DNA of 35,192 nucleotides from an uncultured Oscillospiraceae bacterium. GTDB lineage: Bacteria; Bacillota; Clostridia; Oscillospirales; Oscillospiraceae. The stretch is from NCBI GenBank assembly GCA_944385675.1, contig CALWYD010000080.1:1-35192 (forward strand), given 5' to 3'. Under the pieces are notes generated by a model, which saw only the letters and a list, made by a program, of their open reading frames with translations, was not told where the DNA came from and did no database searches. A program made the position numbers and the translations under genes. Shown here one piece after another: positions 23,481-31,437 of this stretch. Numbering within the stretch: the stretch's first letter is position 1; each line of letters begins with the position of its first letter.

Positions 23481-23509
23481 TTGCAATCTTCGCTATGATG
23501 TGATATAAT
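23481..23509 (+). promoter_or_regulatory. Promoter of the DUF1836-degV-prmA operon
   Basis: TTGCAA (23481-23486), an exact 17-nt spacer and a perfect TATAAT (23504-23509), 31 nt upstream of the start codon. Confidence 0.78.
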
Positions 23510-23540
23510 ACCGTTAATTACAAGAAGGAGCGTTTCACAT

Positions 23541-24074
23541 ATGGAGGAACTGTTGGATTTAAAGCGCCGAATGGAGCAGGAGCGCCCCACTCCCTGGGAG
23601 GAATTGCCCGACCTATCTTTATATATGGATCAAGTCATCTCCTACATGCCCCGGCAGCTGATCCACTTTGACGAGGGGGAGGCTTTGACCTCCGCCATGG
23701 TGAATAACTATATCAAAGACGGCCTGGTGCCAAGAGCCGAAGGCAAGCGGTATGGCCCTGTTCATCTGGGTTATCTTACCGCCGTGTGCGCTTTGAAAAA
23801 CATTCTGTCTGTGCGGGACACCGGTGCCCTGATTGCCGCCGGTCAGGCACAGAATAAGAGTCCCCAGCAACTGTATGCCTATTTCTGCGCCGCTTTGGAC
23901 CGGGCCTTATCCGAGACCGCCCAGTCCATTGATGAAAATACCGCCCAAAAGGATCTGGCCCGCCTGGCACTGGATTTGGCTCTGCGCAGCTACGCTAACC
24001 AGTTAGCCTGCTCCAGACTGCTGGATATCCTCCGCCCCGACAGTGCCGATTTAAGCAAAAAGAATCGGAAATAA
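23541..24074 (+). CDS. DUF1836 domain-containing protein
   Basis: A 177-residue soluble protein typical of DUF1836. It has a helix-rich N-terminal region with the MVNNYIKDGLVPRAEGKRYGP segment, which resembles a MerR-like winged-helix turn (a DNA-binding helix followed by a basic wing). HLGYLTAVCALKNILSV follows. AAGGAG precedes the ATG. It heads an operon with a DegV protein (69-nt gap) and prmA (34-nt gap). A regulatory DNA-binding role is a reasonable inference from the fold-like pattern; no target is known. Confidence 0.85.
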   Translation: MEELLDLKRRMEQERPTPWEELPDLSLYMDQVISYMPRQLIHFDEGEALTSAMVNNYIKDGLVPRAEGKRYGPVHLGYLTAVCALKNILSVRDTGALIAAGQAQNKSPQQLYAYFCAALDRALSETAQSIDENTAQKDLARLALDLALRSYANQLACSRLLDILRPDSADLSKKNRK

Positions 24075-24143
24075 TGGGGCTCACACCCCTGTTTTAACTT
24101 TTCTAGCTGTAAATACCATATCAATCAAAGGAGCGTGTTTTTC

Positions 24144-25016
24144 ATGTCTGACTTTGTAATTCTTACCGACTCCTCCGCTGACCTGGGGGCCGACATGGCC
24201 GCCCAGCTGGATGTCCAGGTGCTGCCCCTCAGCTTTACAGTCCAGGGCACTACCTACCACAACTACCCTGACAACCGGGAGATGGATCCTGCCGCCTTCT
24301 ATGCCATGCTGCGCAAGGGAGAACTGGCCACCACCTCTGCTGTAAATGTGGCCCAGTACACGGAGGCCCTGGAGCCCCTGCTTCAAGGGGGGAAGGATGT
24401 ACTGATTCTAGCCTTCTCCTCTGGTCTATCTGCCACCTACAGCTCTTCCACAGTAGCGGTGGGGGAACTGCGAGAAAAGTACCCCGACCGAAAGCTTTAC
24501 ACGGTAGACACCCTGTGTGCCTCTCTTGGCCAGGGTCTGCTGGTTTACCTGGCCGCCAAGGAGCGGGAAAAGGGTAAGTCCATTGAGGAAGTTCGGGACT
24601 GGGTAGAGGAACACAAGCTCAACCTGTGCCATCAGTTCACCGTAGACGACCTGCACTTCCTCAAGCGAGGGGGACGCATCTCTGCCACTACTGCTGTGCT
24701 GGGCTCCATGCTGCAGATCAAGCCCGTCCTCCACGTGGATGACGAGGGCCACCTCATCAACATCGGAAAGGCCCGGGGCCGCGCCGCCTCCCTGAAGGCC
24801 CTTGTGGACAAGATGGAGATTACTGCCATCGATCCCAAGGAACAGATGGTCTTCATCAGCCACGGCGACTGCCTGGCGGATGCAGAGATGGTGGCCCAGA
24901 TGGTGAAGGACCGCATGGGGGTGCAGCAGGTGTATATCAACTACGTGGGCCCTGTCATCGGCGCACACTCCGGCCCCGGCACCTTGGCTTTGTTCTATGT
25001 AGGCACCGAACGCTAG
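24144..25016 (+). CDS. DegV family fatty-acid-binding protein (second copy)
   Basis: 290 residues from ATG 24144, with AAAGGAG 10 nt upstream; a GTG three codons earlier sits too close to that site. Family marks: SDFVILTDSSADLG at the start, the TTSAVNVAQYTEAL segment, FSSGLSATYSSSTVAVGE, HQFTVDDLHFLKRGGRIS, and GAHSGPGTLALFYVG at the end. It binds a fatty acid between its two lobes and presumably feeds phospholipid synthesis through a FakA-type kinase not in this window. It lies between the DUF1836 and prmA genes in one operon. It differs clearly from the DegV protein at 15390-16283 and is closer to the canonical family pattern. Confidence 0.94.
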   Translation: MSDFVILTDSSADLGADMAAQLDVQVLPLSFTVQGTTYHNYPDNREMDPAAFYAMLRKGELATTSAVNVAQYTEALEPLLQGGKDVLILAFSSGLSATYSSSTVAVGELREKYPDRKLYTVDTLCASLGQGLLVYLAAKEREKGKSIEEVRDWVEEHKLNLCHQFTVDDLHFLKRGGRISATTAVLGSMLQIKPVLHVDDEGHLINIGKARGRAASLKALVDKMEITAIDPKEQMVFISHGDCLADAEMVAQMVKDRMGVQQVYINYVGPVIGAHSGPGTLALFYVGTER

Positions 25017-25050
25017 AGGATACAATCCAATTTGACAAGGAGAAGCATCC

Positions 25051-25995
25051 ATGGATGAAATTAAATGGCTGGAAGTGGCGATAAACACCACCCCTGACAA
25101 ATTGGAGGAGGTGTGTGCAAAGCTCACTGCGGCCGGCATGGACGCCCTGGTGATTGAGGACGAGGGGGAGTTTCTCCGGTTCCTGGAACAAAACCGCCAG
25201 TACTGGGACTATGTGGATCAGGAGCTGCTGGAACGGATGAAGGGCGTCACCCGGGTCAAGTTCTACGTCACCGATGATGCCAACGGACGGGGGCAGTTGG
25301 AGGCCTACACCCGGGGTCTCTGCTGGGAGTACACTGTCACTCCTCTGGCGGAAAATGACTGGGCCTACAGCTGGCAGAAGTACTACAAACCCCTGGCCAT
25401 CGGTAAGCGGCTCTATGTGGTTCCCCAGTGGGAGCGGGAAGAGCCCATTCCCCAGGGCCGCTGCCCCCTGTATCTCAACCCCGGCCTCACCTTCGGCACC
25501 GGCTCCCACGCCTCCACCCAGCTGTGCCTGGAAGGGGTGGAGGAACACACTATCCCGGGCCGGCCGGTGCTGGATCTGGGCTGCGGCAGCGGCATCCTGT
25601 CCATCGCCGCCCTGTGCCTGGGGGCCAGCCGGGCGGTGGGGGTGGATATCGACCCCAAGGCGGTGGACGTGGCCTATGAGAACGCCGCCCTCAACGGCAT
25701 CGGCCGGGACCGGTACACCGTCCGGGCAGGGGACGTCCTCTCCGACGCCTCCCTGGCCGCTGAGCTGGCCCGGGAGCGCTGGCACCTGGTGCTGGCCAAC
25801 CTTGTGGCCGACGTCATCATTCCCCTCTCCGCCCAGGTGCCCCGGCTGCTGGAGGAGGACGGGGTCTGCCTGTGCTCGGGCATCATCGACACCCGGGCCC
25901 GGGAGGTGGAGGCCGCCCTGTCCAAAAACGGCCTGGCTGTCACCCGGAAACGGGAGAAAAACGGCTGGGTGGCCCTGGAGGCCCAGCTGGCCTGA
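25051..25995 (+). CDS. prmA: Ribosomal protein L11 methyltransferase
   Basis: A 314-residue SAM-dependent enzyme that methylates amino groups of ribosomal protein L11. The N-terminal L11-recognition domain (WLEVAINTTPDKLEEVCAKL) is followed by the linker LNPGLTFGTGSHASTQLCL and the Rossmann methylase: VLDLGCGSGILSIAALCLGA (motif I), VGVDIDPKAVDVAYENAALN (motif II) and LVLANLVADVIIPL (the NL[VA]AD motif IV). CAAGGAG lies upstream of the ATG. It is the last gene of the DUF1836-degV-prmA operon. The second half is notably richer in GC than the upstream genes, a local composition shift without other signs of transfer. Confidence 0.95.
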   Translation: MDEIKWLEVAINTTPDKLEEVCAKLTAAGMDALVIEDEGEFLRFLEQNRQYWDYVDQELLERMKGVTRVKFYVTDDANGRGQLEAYTRGLCWEYTVTPLAENDWAYSWQKYYKPLAIGKRLYVVPQWEREEPIPQGRCPLYLNPGLTFGTGSHASTQLCLEGVEEHTIPGRPVLDLGCGSGILSIAALCLGASRAVGVDIDPKAVDVAYENAALNGIGRDRYTVRAGDVLSDASLAAELARERWHLVLANLVADVIIPLSAQVPRLLEEDGVCLCSGIIDTRAREVEAALSKNGLAVTRKREKNGWVALEAQLA

Positions 25996-26028
25996 TTCCC
26001 CCTTCCGGCAGCACCATGAAAAAGGAAA

Positions 26029-26059
26029 GCCCCGGTATTCCACATTGGAATACCGGGGC
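26029..26059. terminator. Bidirectional terminator between prmA and nrdG
   Basis: A 14-bp perfect stem, GCCCCGGTATTCCA (26029-26042) with TGGAATACCGGGGC (26046-26059), has a 3-nt loop. It is flanked by AAA on the left and CTTT on the right, serving both convergent units. Confidence 0.9.
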
Positions 26060-26065
26060 CTTTGA

Positions 26066-26584
26066 TTACTCCTTGTCCCTCCACCACACCACGTCCCCAG
26101 CCTTCAGCGAGGCGGGCACGTCGATGAGGCGCTGGTTGGCGGAGCCCCGGAAACGCAGGGTCAGATCCTTCCGGGCCTCCACAAAGGGGCCGTCCACCAG
26201 CACATCCAGCTGCTCCAGCAGCTCTCCCCCATGCTCCCCCACTTTTCCGGCCAGCAAATCCTCATAGAGATAGCCGGTGTAGCACCAGATGTCTTTGCCC
26301 GGGTACACCCCCCGCACCCGCCTCACCAGCTGCAGCACAGTCTCCTGGTTGGCGGGGTGGAAAGGCTCGCCTCCCAGCAGGGAGAGGCCCTTCACGTAGG
26401 GTTTGGACAGATGTGTGAGAATAGCATCCTCCTGGGCGTGGGTAAAAGGTTGCCCATAGGCGAAGTCCCAAGCCTCCCGGTTAAAACATCCGGGACAGGC
26501 GTGGGTACAACCGGAGACAAACAGGCTCACCCGAATCCCCGGCCCGTTGGCCACATCGATGGGCCGGATATCCGCATAGTTCAT
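26066..26584 (-). CDS. nrdG: Anaerobic ribonucleotide reductase activating protein (radical SAM)
   Basis: A 172-residue radical SAM activase that puts the glycyl radical on NrdD. The iron-sulfur motif CTHACPGC gives Cys26, Cys30 and Cys33. The usual NGPGIRVSLFVSGC lead-in, LSLLGGEPF (SAM-binding GGE) and DIWCYTGYLYEDL follow. The length is standard. It lies 44 nt after nrdD on the same strand and shares its promoter. Confidence 0.96.
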   Translation of the reverse strand: MNYADIRPIDVANGPGIRVSLFVSGCTHACPGCFNREAWDFAYGQPFTHAQEDAILTHLSKPYVKGLSLLGGEPFHPANQETVLQLVRRVRGVYPGKDIWCYTGYLYEDLLAGKVGEHGGELLEQLDVLVDGPFVEARKDLTLRFRGSANQRLIDVPASLKAGDVVWWRDKE

Positions 26585-26628
26585 AAGGCCACCTCCAAAC
26601 GGCCGGGGTCAGTCCGCCGGGCCCCCGC

Positions 26629-28755
26629 TTACAGATGAAGCACCCGGGACTTGATTTCCTTGGTCTTGCCCTCGTTCCAGTAGTTCTCCCCCAGGTAGCC
26701 GCAGGTGCGGCGGGTGACGTTCATCTTGGAGTGATCCTTGTTGTGGCAGACGGGGCACTCCCACTGGTTGTCATCGTTGATGAGAATCTCTCCGTCAAAG
26801 CCGCACACCTGGCAGTAGTCGCTCTTGGTGTTGAACTCGGCGTACTGGATGTTGTCGTAGATGAAGCGGACAACCTCCTTGAGGGCCTCCAGGTTGTGGC
26901 GCATGTTGGGAATCTCCACATAGGAGATACACCCACCGGTGGAGATCTTCTGGAACTGGGACTCAAAGGTAAACTTCTCAAAAGCGTCAATGTGCTCCCG
27001 CACGTCCACATGATAGCTGTTTGTATAATAGCCCTTGTCGGTTACATCAGGTATCGTCCCGAACCGCTCTTTGTCGATGCGGGCGAAGCGGTAGCACAGG
27101 CTCTCGGCGGGAGTGCCATAGAGGGCAAAGCCGATGTTGGTCTCCTTCTTCCAGTCATCACAGGCCTTCCGAAGCCGGTTCATCACCTTCAGGGCAAACT
27201 CCGTGCCCCCGGGCTGGGTGTGGCTGACCCCGGTCATCAGCTTGGTCACCTCATAAAGCCCAATATAACCCAGGGAGATGGAGGAGTAGCCTCCGTAGAG
27301 CAGGGGCTGGATGGAGGCCCCCTTGGGCAGGCGGGCGATGGCCCCGTACTGCCAGTGGATGGGGGAGGAGTCAGACTTGACGTTCTTCAGGGCGTTGTGG
27401 CGGCACATAATGGCCTGGAAGCACAGCTCCAGCCGCTCCTCCAGCAGGGACCAGAATTTCTCCTGGTCGCCCCGGGCCAGGATACCGATCTGGGGCAGGT
27501 TCAGGGAGACCACCCCCTGGTTGAAGCGCCCCTCAAATTTATACTGGCCGTTCTCGTCCTTCCAGGGAGCCAGGAAAGAGCGGCAGCCCATGGGGGAGAA
27601 CACGTTCCCCTCGTAATTTTCTCGCATCTTCTTGGCGGAAATATAGTCGGGGTACATCCGCTTGGCGGAACACTTGACGGCAAGCTCGGTGATATAGTCG
27701 TACTTGCCCCCCTTCAGGCAGTTGTGTTCGTCCAGCACGTACACCAGCTTGGGGAAGGCGGGCGTGATATAGACGCCCTTTTCATTTTTAATGCCCTCCA
27801 GGCGCTGGCGCAGCACCTCCTCCACGATCATGGCGTTCTCCTCCAGGTAGGGGTCGTCCTCCCGGAGGTTGAGGAAGAGGGTGACAAAGGGGGACTGGCC
27901 GTTGGTAGTCATGAGGGTGTTGATCTGATACTGGATGGTCTGCACGCCGCTTTTGAGCTCGTCCTTCAGTCGGTCGCTGACCAGACGCTCCAGAGTTTCC
28001 TCATCCACCTGGCCGGCACACTCATAGGCAATATGCTTTTTGAATTTTTCCCGGCTGCGGCGCAGATACTTGCCCAGATGGCTCATGTCCACACTCTGGC
28101 CTCCGTACTGGTTGGAGGCCACGCAGGCGATAATCTGGGTGGTGACGGTGCAGGCCACCTGGAAGCTCTTGGGAGACTCAATAAGCTTGCCGTTCATCAC
28201 CGTACCGTTGTCCAGCATGTCCCCGATATTGATGAGACAGCAGTTGAAGATGGGCTGGATGAAGTAGTCGGCGTCGTGGAAGTGGATGGCCCCCTCATCG
28301 TGGGCCTTGGAAATAAATTCGGGCAGCAGGATGCGCCGGGTCAGATCCCGGCTCACCTCCCCGGCAATGTAGTCCCGCTGGGTGGCGGCGATAACAGTGT
28401 TCTTGTTGGAATTCTCCTCTGCCAGCTCCTTATTCTCGTTGCGCAGCAGGGACAAAATAGACTCGTCCGTGGTGTTGGCCTTGCGCACCAGGGCCCGGTT
28501 GTAGCGGTAGATGATATAGGTCTTGGCCAGATGGAATTTGTTCTCCGCCACCAGCCCCTGCTCCACCAAGTCCTGAATGTCCTCCACCAGCATCCGCTGG
28601 CGTTTCATTCCCTCAATATGGTCGATGATGGCATCAATCCGATCCCGCCCCAGCCGCTCCTCCGGGGCCACCTCGGCGTTGGCTTTCTCAATGGCGGTAA
28701 CAATTTTGCTTCGGTCATAAGCCACAATGGTTCCATCCCGCTTAACTACTTTCAT
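26629..28755 (-). CDS. nrdD: Anaerobic (class III) ribonucleoside-triphosphate reductase
   Basis: Makes deoxynucleotides under anoxia using a glycyl radical. An N-terminal ATP-cone (VVKRDGTIVAYDRSKIVTAI) allows allosteric control. The large barrel carries LINIGDMLDNG and STGGCISYVEIPN. The C-terminal zinc site has two CxxC pairs (CQVCGF and CPVCHN). The radical loop TRRTCGYLGENYWNEG holds the glycine 22 residues before the end. I use ATG 28755, with GAGG 9 nt upstream; an ATG three codons earlier (28764) directly abuts that site. The length, about 708 residues, is typical. It forms an operon with nrdG behind a promoter overlapped by an NrdR box. Confidence 0.96.
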   Translation of the reverse strand: MKVVKRDGTIVAYDRSKIVTAIEKANAEVAPEERLGRDRIDAIIDHIEGMKRQRMLVEDIQDLVEQGLVAENKFHLAKTYIIYRYNRALVRKANTTDESILSLLRNENKELAEENSNKNTVIAATQRDYIAGEVSRDLTRRILLPEFISKAHDEGAIHFHDADYFIQPIFNCCLINIGDMLDNGTVMNGKLIESPKSFQVACTVTTQIIACVASNQYGGQSVDMSHLGKYLRRSREKFKKHIAYECAGQVDEETLERLVSDRLKDELKSGVQTIQYQINTLMTTNGQSPFVTLFLNLREDDPYLEENAMIVEEVLRQRLEGIKNEKGVYITPAFPKLVYVLDEHNCLKGGKYDYITELAVKCSAKRMYPDYISAKKMRENYEGNVFSPMGCRSFLAPWKDENGQYKFEGRFNQGVVSLNLPQIGILARGDQEKFWSLLEERLELCFQAIMCRHNALKNVKSDSSPIHWQYGAIARLPKGASIQPLLYGGYSSISLGYIGLYEVTKLMTGVSHTQPGGTEFALKVMNRLRKACDDWKKETNIGFALYGTPAESLCYRFARIDKERFGTIPDVTDKGYYTNSYHVDVREHIDAFEKFTFESQFQKISTGGCISYVEIPNMRHNLEALKEVVRFIYDNIQYAEFNTKSDYCQVCGFDGEILINDDNQWECPVCHNKDHSKMNVTRRTCGYLGENYWNEGKTKEIKSRVLHL

Positions 28756-28834
28756 CTCTCTCATCCTCTCTTTCTTGCCCCCACGGTCGGGCTCAGTAAA
28801 CCGGCAGCAGGTGCCGGGTTGTATCCAGGAGGCA

Positions 28835-28863
28835 ATTATAGCATACCGCTCTTTGCTTGTCCA
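28835..28863 (-). promoter_or_regulatory. Promoter of nrdDG
   Basis: On the minus strand, TGGACA (28863-28858), a 17-nt spacer and a perfect TATAAT (28840-28835), about 80 nt upstream of nrdD. The leader contains a small hairpin (CCGGCA 28801-28806 with TGCCGG 28812-28817). Confidence 0.75.
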
Positions 28864-28876
28864 CTATATATTGTGC
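28861..28876. promoter_or_regulatory. NrdR box at the nrdDG promoter
   Basis: CCACTATATATTGTGC closely matches the known NrdR box ACACWATATVTDGTGT and abuts/overlaps the -35 of the nrdDG promoter. NrdR is the zinc/ATP-cone repressor of ribonucleotide reductase genes. NrdR boxes normally come in pairs about three helical turns apart; a convincing second box is not seen. The rest of the gap to mnmA (28877-29042) holds no recognised gene. Confidence 0.72.
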
Positions 28877-29042
28877 TTTGTAACTTCTTTTTTTCTAAAA
28901 ACTACAAGATGTATATTCCATAAATTGGATTTCTTTTTTGCCGGTGCCGTCTGCAAGCAGAGCATGAAGAAAAAATCCTCTCACAGAGGCAGCTTTGCAG
29001 GTTTTTCTTCTCTCTTTCTCCGGAGTGGGTCCCCGGATTTGG

Positions 29043-29071
29043 TTGCTCCGGGGCGTAAAGTGTGGTATACT
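29043..29071 (+). promoter_or_regulatory. Promoter of mnmA
   Basis: TTGCTC (29043-29048), a 17-nt spacer and TATACT (29066-29071), 36 nt upstream of the ATG. The -35 lies within a small hairpin (CCCCGGA 29031-29037 with TCCGGGG 29047-29053). Confidence 0.6.
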
Positions 29072-29106
29072 TTTGGTTGAATTTTTTCCTGGAGGTGTAC
29101 CCTTGT

Positions 29107-30162
29107 ATGCATCCAACAGCTGCCGTGGCTATGAGCGGTGGAGTGGACAGCTCCACTGCTGCCTGGCTTTTGAAGGAGCAGGGCTATGACCTGGGGGGAA
29201 TTACCATGGTACTCTTCCCCGGAGGGAAGGACTGCGCGACCCTGGCCCGGGCGGTTGCTGGGCAGCTGGGCATCCCCCACTACACAGAAGATCTGTCCTC
29301 CCTCTTCCTGGAGCGCGTCATTGATCCGTTTGTGCAGGAGTATGAGTCCGGCCGAACCCCAAACCCATGCGTCTCCTGTAATCGTGCGCTGAAATTTGGC
29401 GCCCTGCTGGACCGGGCCCAGGAGCTGGGACGGGACAAGCTGGCCACAGGGCACTATGTCCGACTGGAGACGGACTCTGGCTCAGGCCGCTGGCTGCTGA
29501 AAAAAGCAGCCCACCTGGAGAAAGACCAGAGCTACGTCCTGTGCCGCCTGACCCAAGGCCAGCTCTCCCACAGCCTGTTTCCCCTGGGCGAACTGTCCAA
29601 GGAAGAGGTTCGGGCCATCGCCCTTTCCCACGGCCTGGCCTCCGCCCGTCAGCAGGACAGCCAGGACATCTGCTTTATTCCCGATGGGGACTATGCCGCC
29701 TTCATTCGCCGGCACACTGGCCGGGACTACCCCCAGGGGCATTTTGTAAACGAGCAGGGACAGATATTGGGGGAACACACCGGCCTGATTGGCTACACTG
29801 TAGGTCAGCGCCGGGGTCTTGGTATTTCCTCCAGCTGTGGCCGGCTCTACGTGAAAGAGGTACGCTCCACAGACAATACGGTGGTACTCTCAGGCAACGA
29901 GCGCCTTTATACCCGAGCTCTTACCGCCCGGCAGCCCAACTGGATCGCCTGCTCTCCGCCTCACGCCCCCCTGCGTCTGCGGGCTAAAGTGCGCTACCGT
30001 ATGGCAGAACAGCCCTGCACAGTAGAACAGACCGGGCCGGAGGAGATCCGTGTCACTTTTGACCAGCCTCAAAGAGCGATTACTCCGGGCCAAACGGTGG
30101 CCTTTTACGACGGCGACACCGTGGTGGGCGGAGCCGTCATTGAGAAAGGAGAACCCTTATGA
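29107..30162 (+). CDS. mnmA: tRNA-specific 2-thiouridylase MnmA
   Basis: Thiolates uridine 34 in tRNAs for Lys, Glu and Gln, using ATP and sulfur from a desulfurase. 351 residues from ATG 29107, 11 nt after GGAGG. Motifs: AMSGGVDSS (PP-loop, residues 8-16), GRTPNPCVSCNRALKF (catalytic Cys91 region), LATGHYVRL, KDQSYVLCRLTQ, and SQDICFIPDGDY (second catalytic Cys189). The N-terminal lobe is the compact version usual in clostridia. It overlaps the next small membrane protein gene by 4 nt (ATGA). Confidence 0.95.
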   Translation: MHPTAAVAMSGGVDSSTAAWLLKEQGYDLGGITMVLFPGGKDCATLARAVAGQLGIPHYTEDLSSLFLERVIDPFVQEYESGRTPNPCVSCNRALKFGALLDRAQELGRDKLATGHYVRLETDSGSGRWLLKKAAHLEKDQSYVLCRLTQGQLSHSLFPLGELSKEEVRAIALSHGLASARQQDSQDICFIPDGDYAAFIRRHTGRDYPQGHFVNEQGQILGEHTGLIGYTVGQRRGLGISSSCGRLYVKEVRSTDNTVVLSGNERLYTRALTARQPNWIACSPPHAPLRLRAKVRYRMAEQPCTVEQTGPEEIRVTFDQPQRAITPGQTVAFYDGDTVVGGAVIEKGEPL

Positions 30163-30458
30163 GTAAAAAGAAAAAACGCCGCTCCCATTCCCCGTCCAGT
30201 TCCAGAACCCAGTCCCAGGCATCTGCCCTGGCGGATGAAACCAGACAGGCAAATAAGCGTCTTAAGCCTGCTGCCCGGAACCTGCTGCTGCTGGGCCTTG
30301 TCTTTTTGGCCGTGGTTCAGCTGCTCTATGATGGGCAGCTCATCTCACAGACCGCTACCGCCGTCTTCACCATTGTCTGTATTGCCATCCTGGTGGTGTC
30401 CCTCTGGGTGCAATTTGGCAGCGGCTCCTCGGGGGACTCCCGCTCCAGGTTGAAATAG
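30159..30458 (+). CDS. Small two-helix membrane protein of unknown function
   Basis: 99 residues. A very basic and Ser-rich N-terminus (MSKKKKRRSHSPSSS), expected to stay in the cytosol, is followed by two membrane helices at about 43-60 and 68-86 and a short polar tail. It starts inside the mnmA stop codon (ATGA), so it is translationally coupled to that gene. I recognise no family. Confidence 0.7.
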   Translation: MSKKKKRRSHSPSSSRTQSQASALADETRQANKRLKPAARNLLLLGLVFLAVVQLLYDGQLISQTATAVFTIVCIAILVVSLWVQFGSGSSGDSRSRLK

Positions 30459-30470
30459 AGGGCCGGCCGG

Positions 30471-30499
30471 TTGATTTTTCCTGGATCCTGGTATATGAT
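30471..30499 (+). promoter_or_regulatory. Probable promoter upstream of the membrane protein-metG pair
   Basis: TTGATT (30471-30476), a 17-nt spacer and TATGAT (30494-30499), 41 nt before the ATG at 30541. It gives metG a start independent of mnmA. Confidence 0.62.
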
Positions 30500-30540
30500 G
30501 ATGAGTACGACTTCCTGGGAGGAAGGAGATTGTTGTTGCC

Positions 30541-31437
30541 ATGCGCAAGGATATTCTTTTACCTGGCCTGGCTGTGGCCGGGGGAGCTGCCTGCCTGAGC
30601 CTGCGCCAATGGCAGCTGGCCACGGCCTATGATGGTCAAACTCAGCTGTTTACCCACAGCGCCCCCGTTTCCTGGGTTCTGCTGCTGCTGACGGCCGCTC
30701 TGGTCGCAGCCCTGGCCGCCCTGGTCCAAGGGGGTAGTGCACCAAAGGACTTTCTGTCCGCCTACCGCTGTCCTGTCCCCCTCTATATGGCCGGTATGGC
30801 TGCTGCTGCTTTTCTGTTTTTTGGCGCGGGGGTTTTAGGCCTGCTGTCGGGGCTGGAGGAGCTGTCCCTTTGGCGGGCTGACCCGGACAGTCAGCTTCTT
30901 ACCTACCCCGCTTCCCTGCTGCTGTGCGCTTTGACCTGCTTTCCCACGGGGCTGGCAAGCCTGCAGCTGGGAAAGGGTGCCTACCGGGGGCATCCTTCTC
31001 CTGTATGCTCCCTGCTCTCCCTCTCCCCCCCCTTCACTGGGCTGGTGTGGCTGTTTGCCTCCCACCTGGGCCACAGCACCGATCCTGTGCTTATGGGGTA
31101 TGGCTTCTCCCTGGCTGCCGCCGCCCTGTTGATGCTTGCCCACTATGAGACAGCCGCCTTCTTCCACCGCCGGCCCCACCCCCGCCGGGCTCTGTTTTTC
31201 GCCCTGTCCGGTGTCCTTCTGGGCCTGACTTCCCTGGGAGACGGGCTGTCCCTTTTCCTCATGGCTCTGACCGCGGCCTTCCTTCTCTCCGCCCTATCCG
31301 GCGCCGCGGCCCTGGCCCACAACCTCTTCGGCCCCCCTTGGCCCGACTGGCTGCTGGAGGGGCGAATGCCCCCCGGGGCTCAGGAAGATGAGGATGAGGA
31401 CGAGGACAATGACCAATACGGTACGGAGGAGTTTTAA
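30541..31437 (+). CDS. Polytopic membrane protein of unknown function with acidic tail
   Basis: 298 residues with about seven to eight hydrophobic helices and no recognised family motif. The C-terminus ends in a strongly acidic run (AQEDEDEDEDNDQYGTEEF), which should face the cytosol. AAGGAG lies 12 nt before the ATG. Its stop codon overlaps the metG start (TAATG), so the two are translationally coupled. It is too short and lacks motifs for a known transporter class; all that can be said is integral membrane protein. Confidence 0.72.
   Translation: MRKDILLPGLAVAGGAACLSLRQWQLATAYDGQTQLFTHSAPVSWVLLLLTAALVAALAALVQGGSAPKDFLSAYRCPVPLYMAGMAAAAFLFFGAGVLGLLSGLEELSLWRADPDSQLLTYPASLLLCALTCFPTGLASLQLGKGAYRGHPSPVCSLLSLSPPFTGLVWLFASHLGHSTDPVLMGYGFSLAAAALLMLAHYETAAFFHRRPHPRRALFFALSGVLLGLTSLGDGLSLFLMALTAAFLLSALSGAAALAHNLFGPPWPDWLLEGRMPPGAQEDEDEDEDNDQYGTEEF

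Noticed and set aside
25500-25995. Higher-GC 3' half of prmA as a sign of horizontal transfer
   Set aside because: The protein is a standard PrmA throughout and the shift is gradual; no boundary, repeat or mobile gene accompanies it.
28900-28915. TACAAGATGTA near the first NrdR box as the second box
   Set aside because: It is a short palindrome, but its sequence fits the NrdR consensus poorly and its centre lies about 40 nt from the first, not the usual three helical turns.
26635-28923. A 762-codon open frame on the plus strand opposite nrdD
   Set aside because: It mirrors the codon pattern of nrdD (low stop frequency in high-GC antisense), has no ribosome site and no recognisable domain; nrdD carries all its catalytic motifs.
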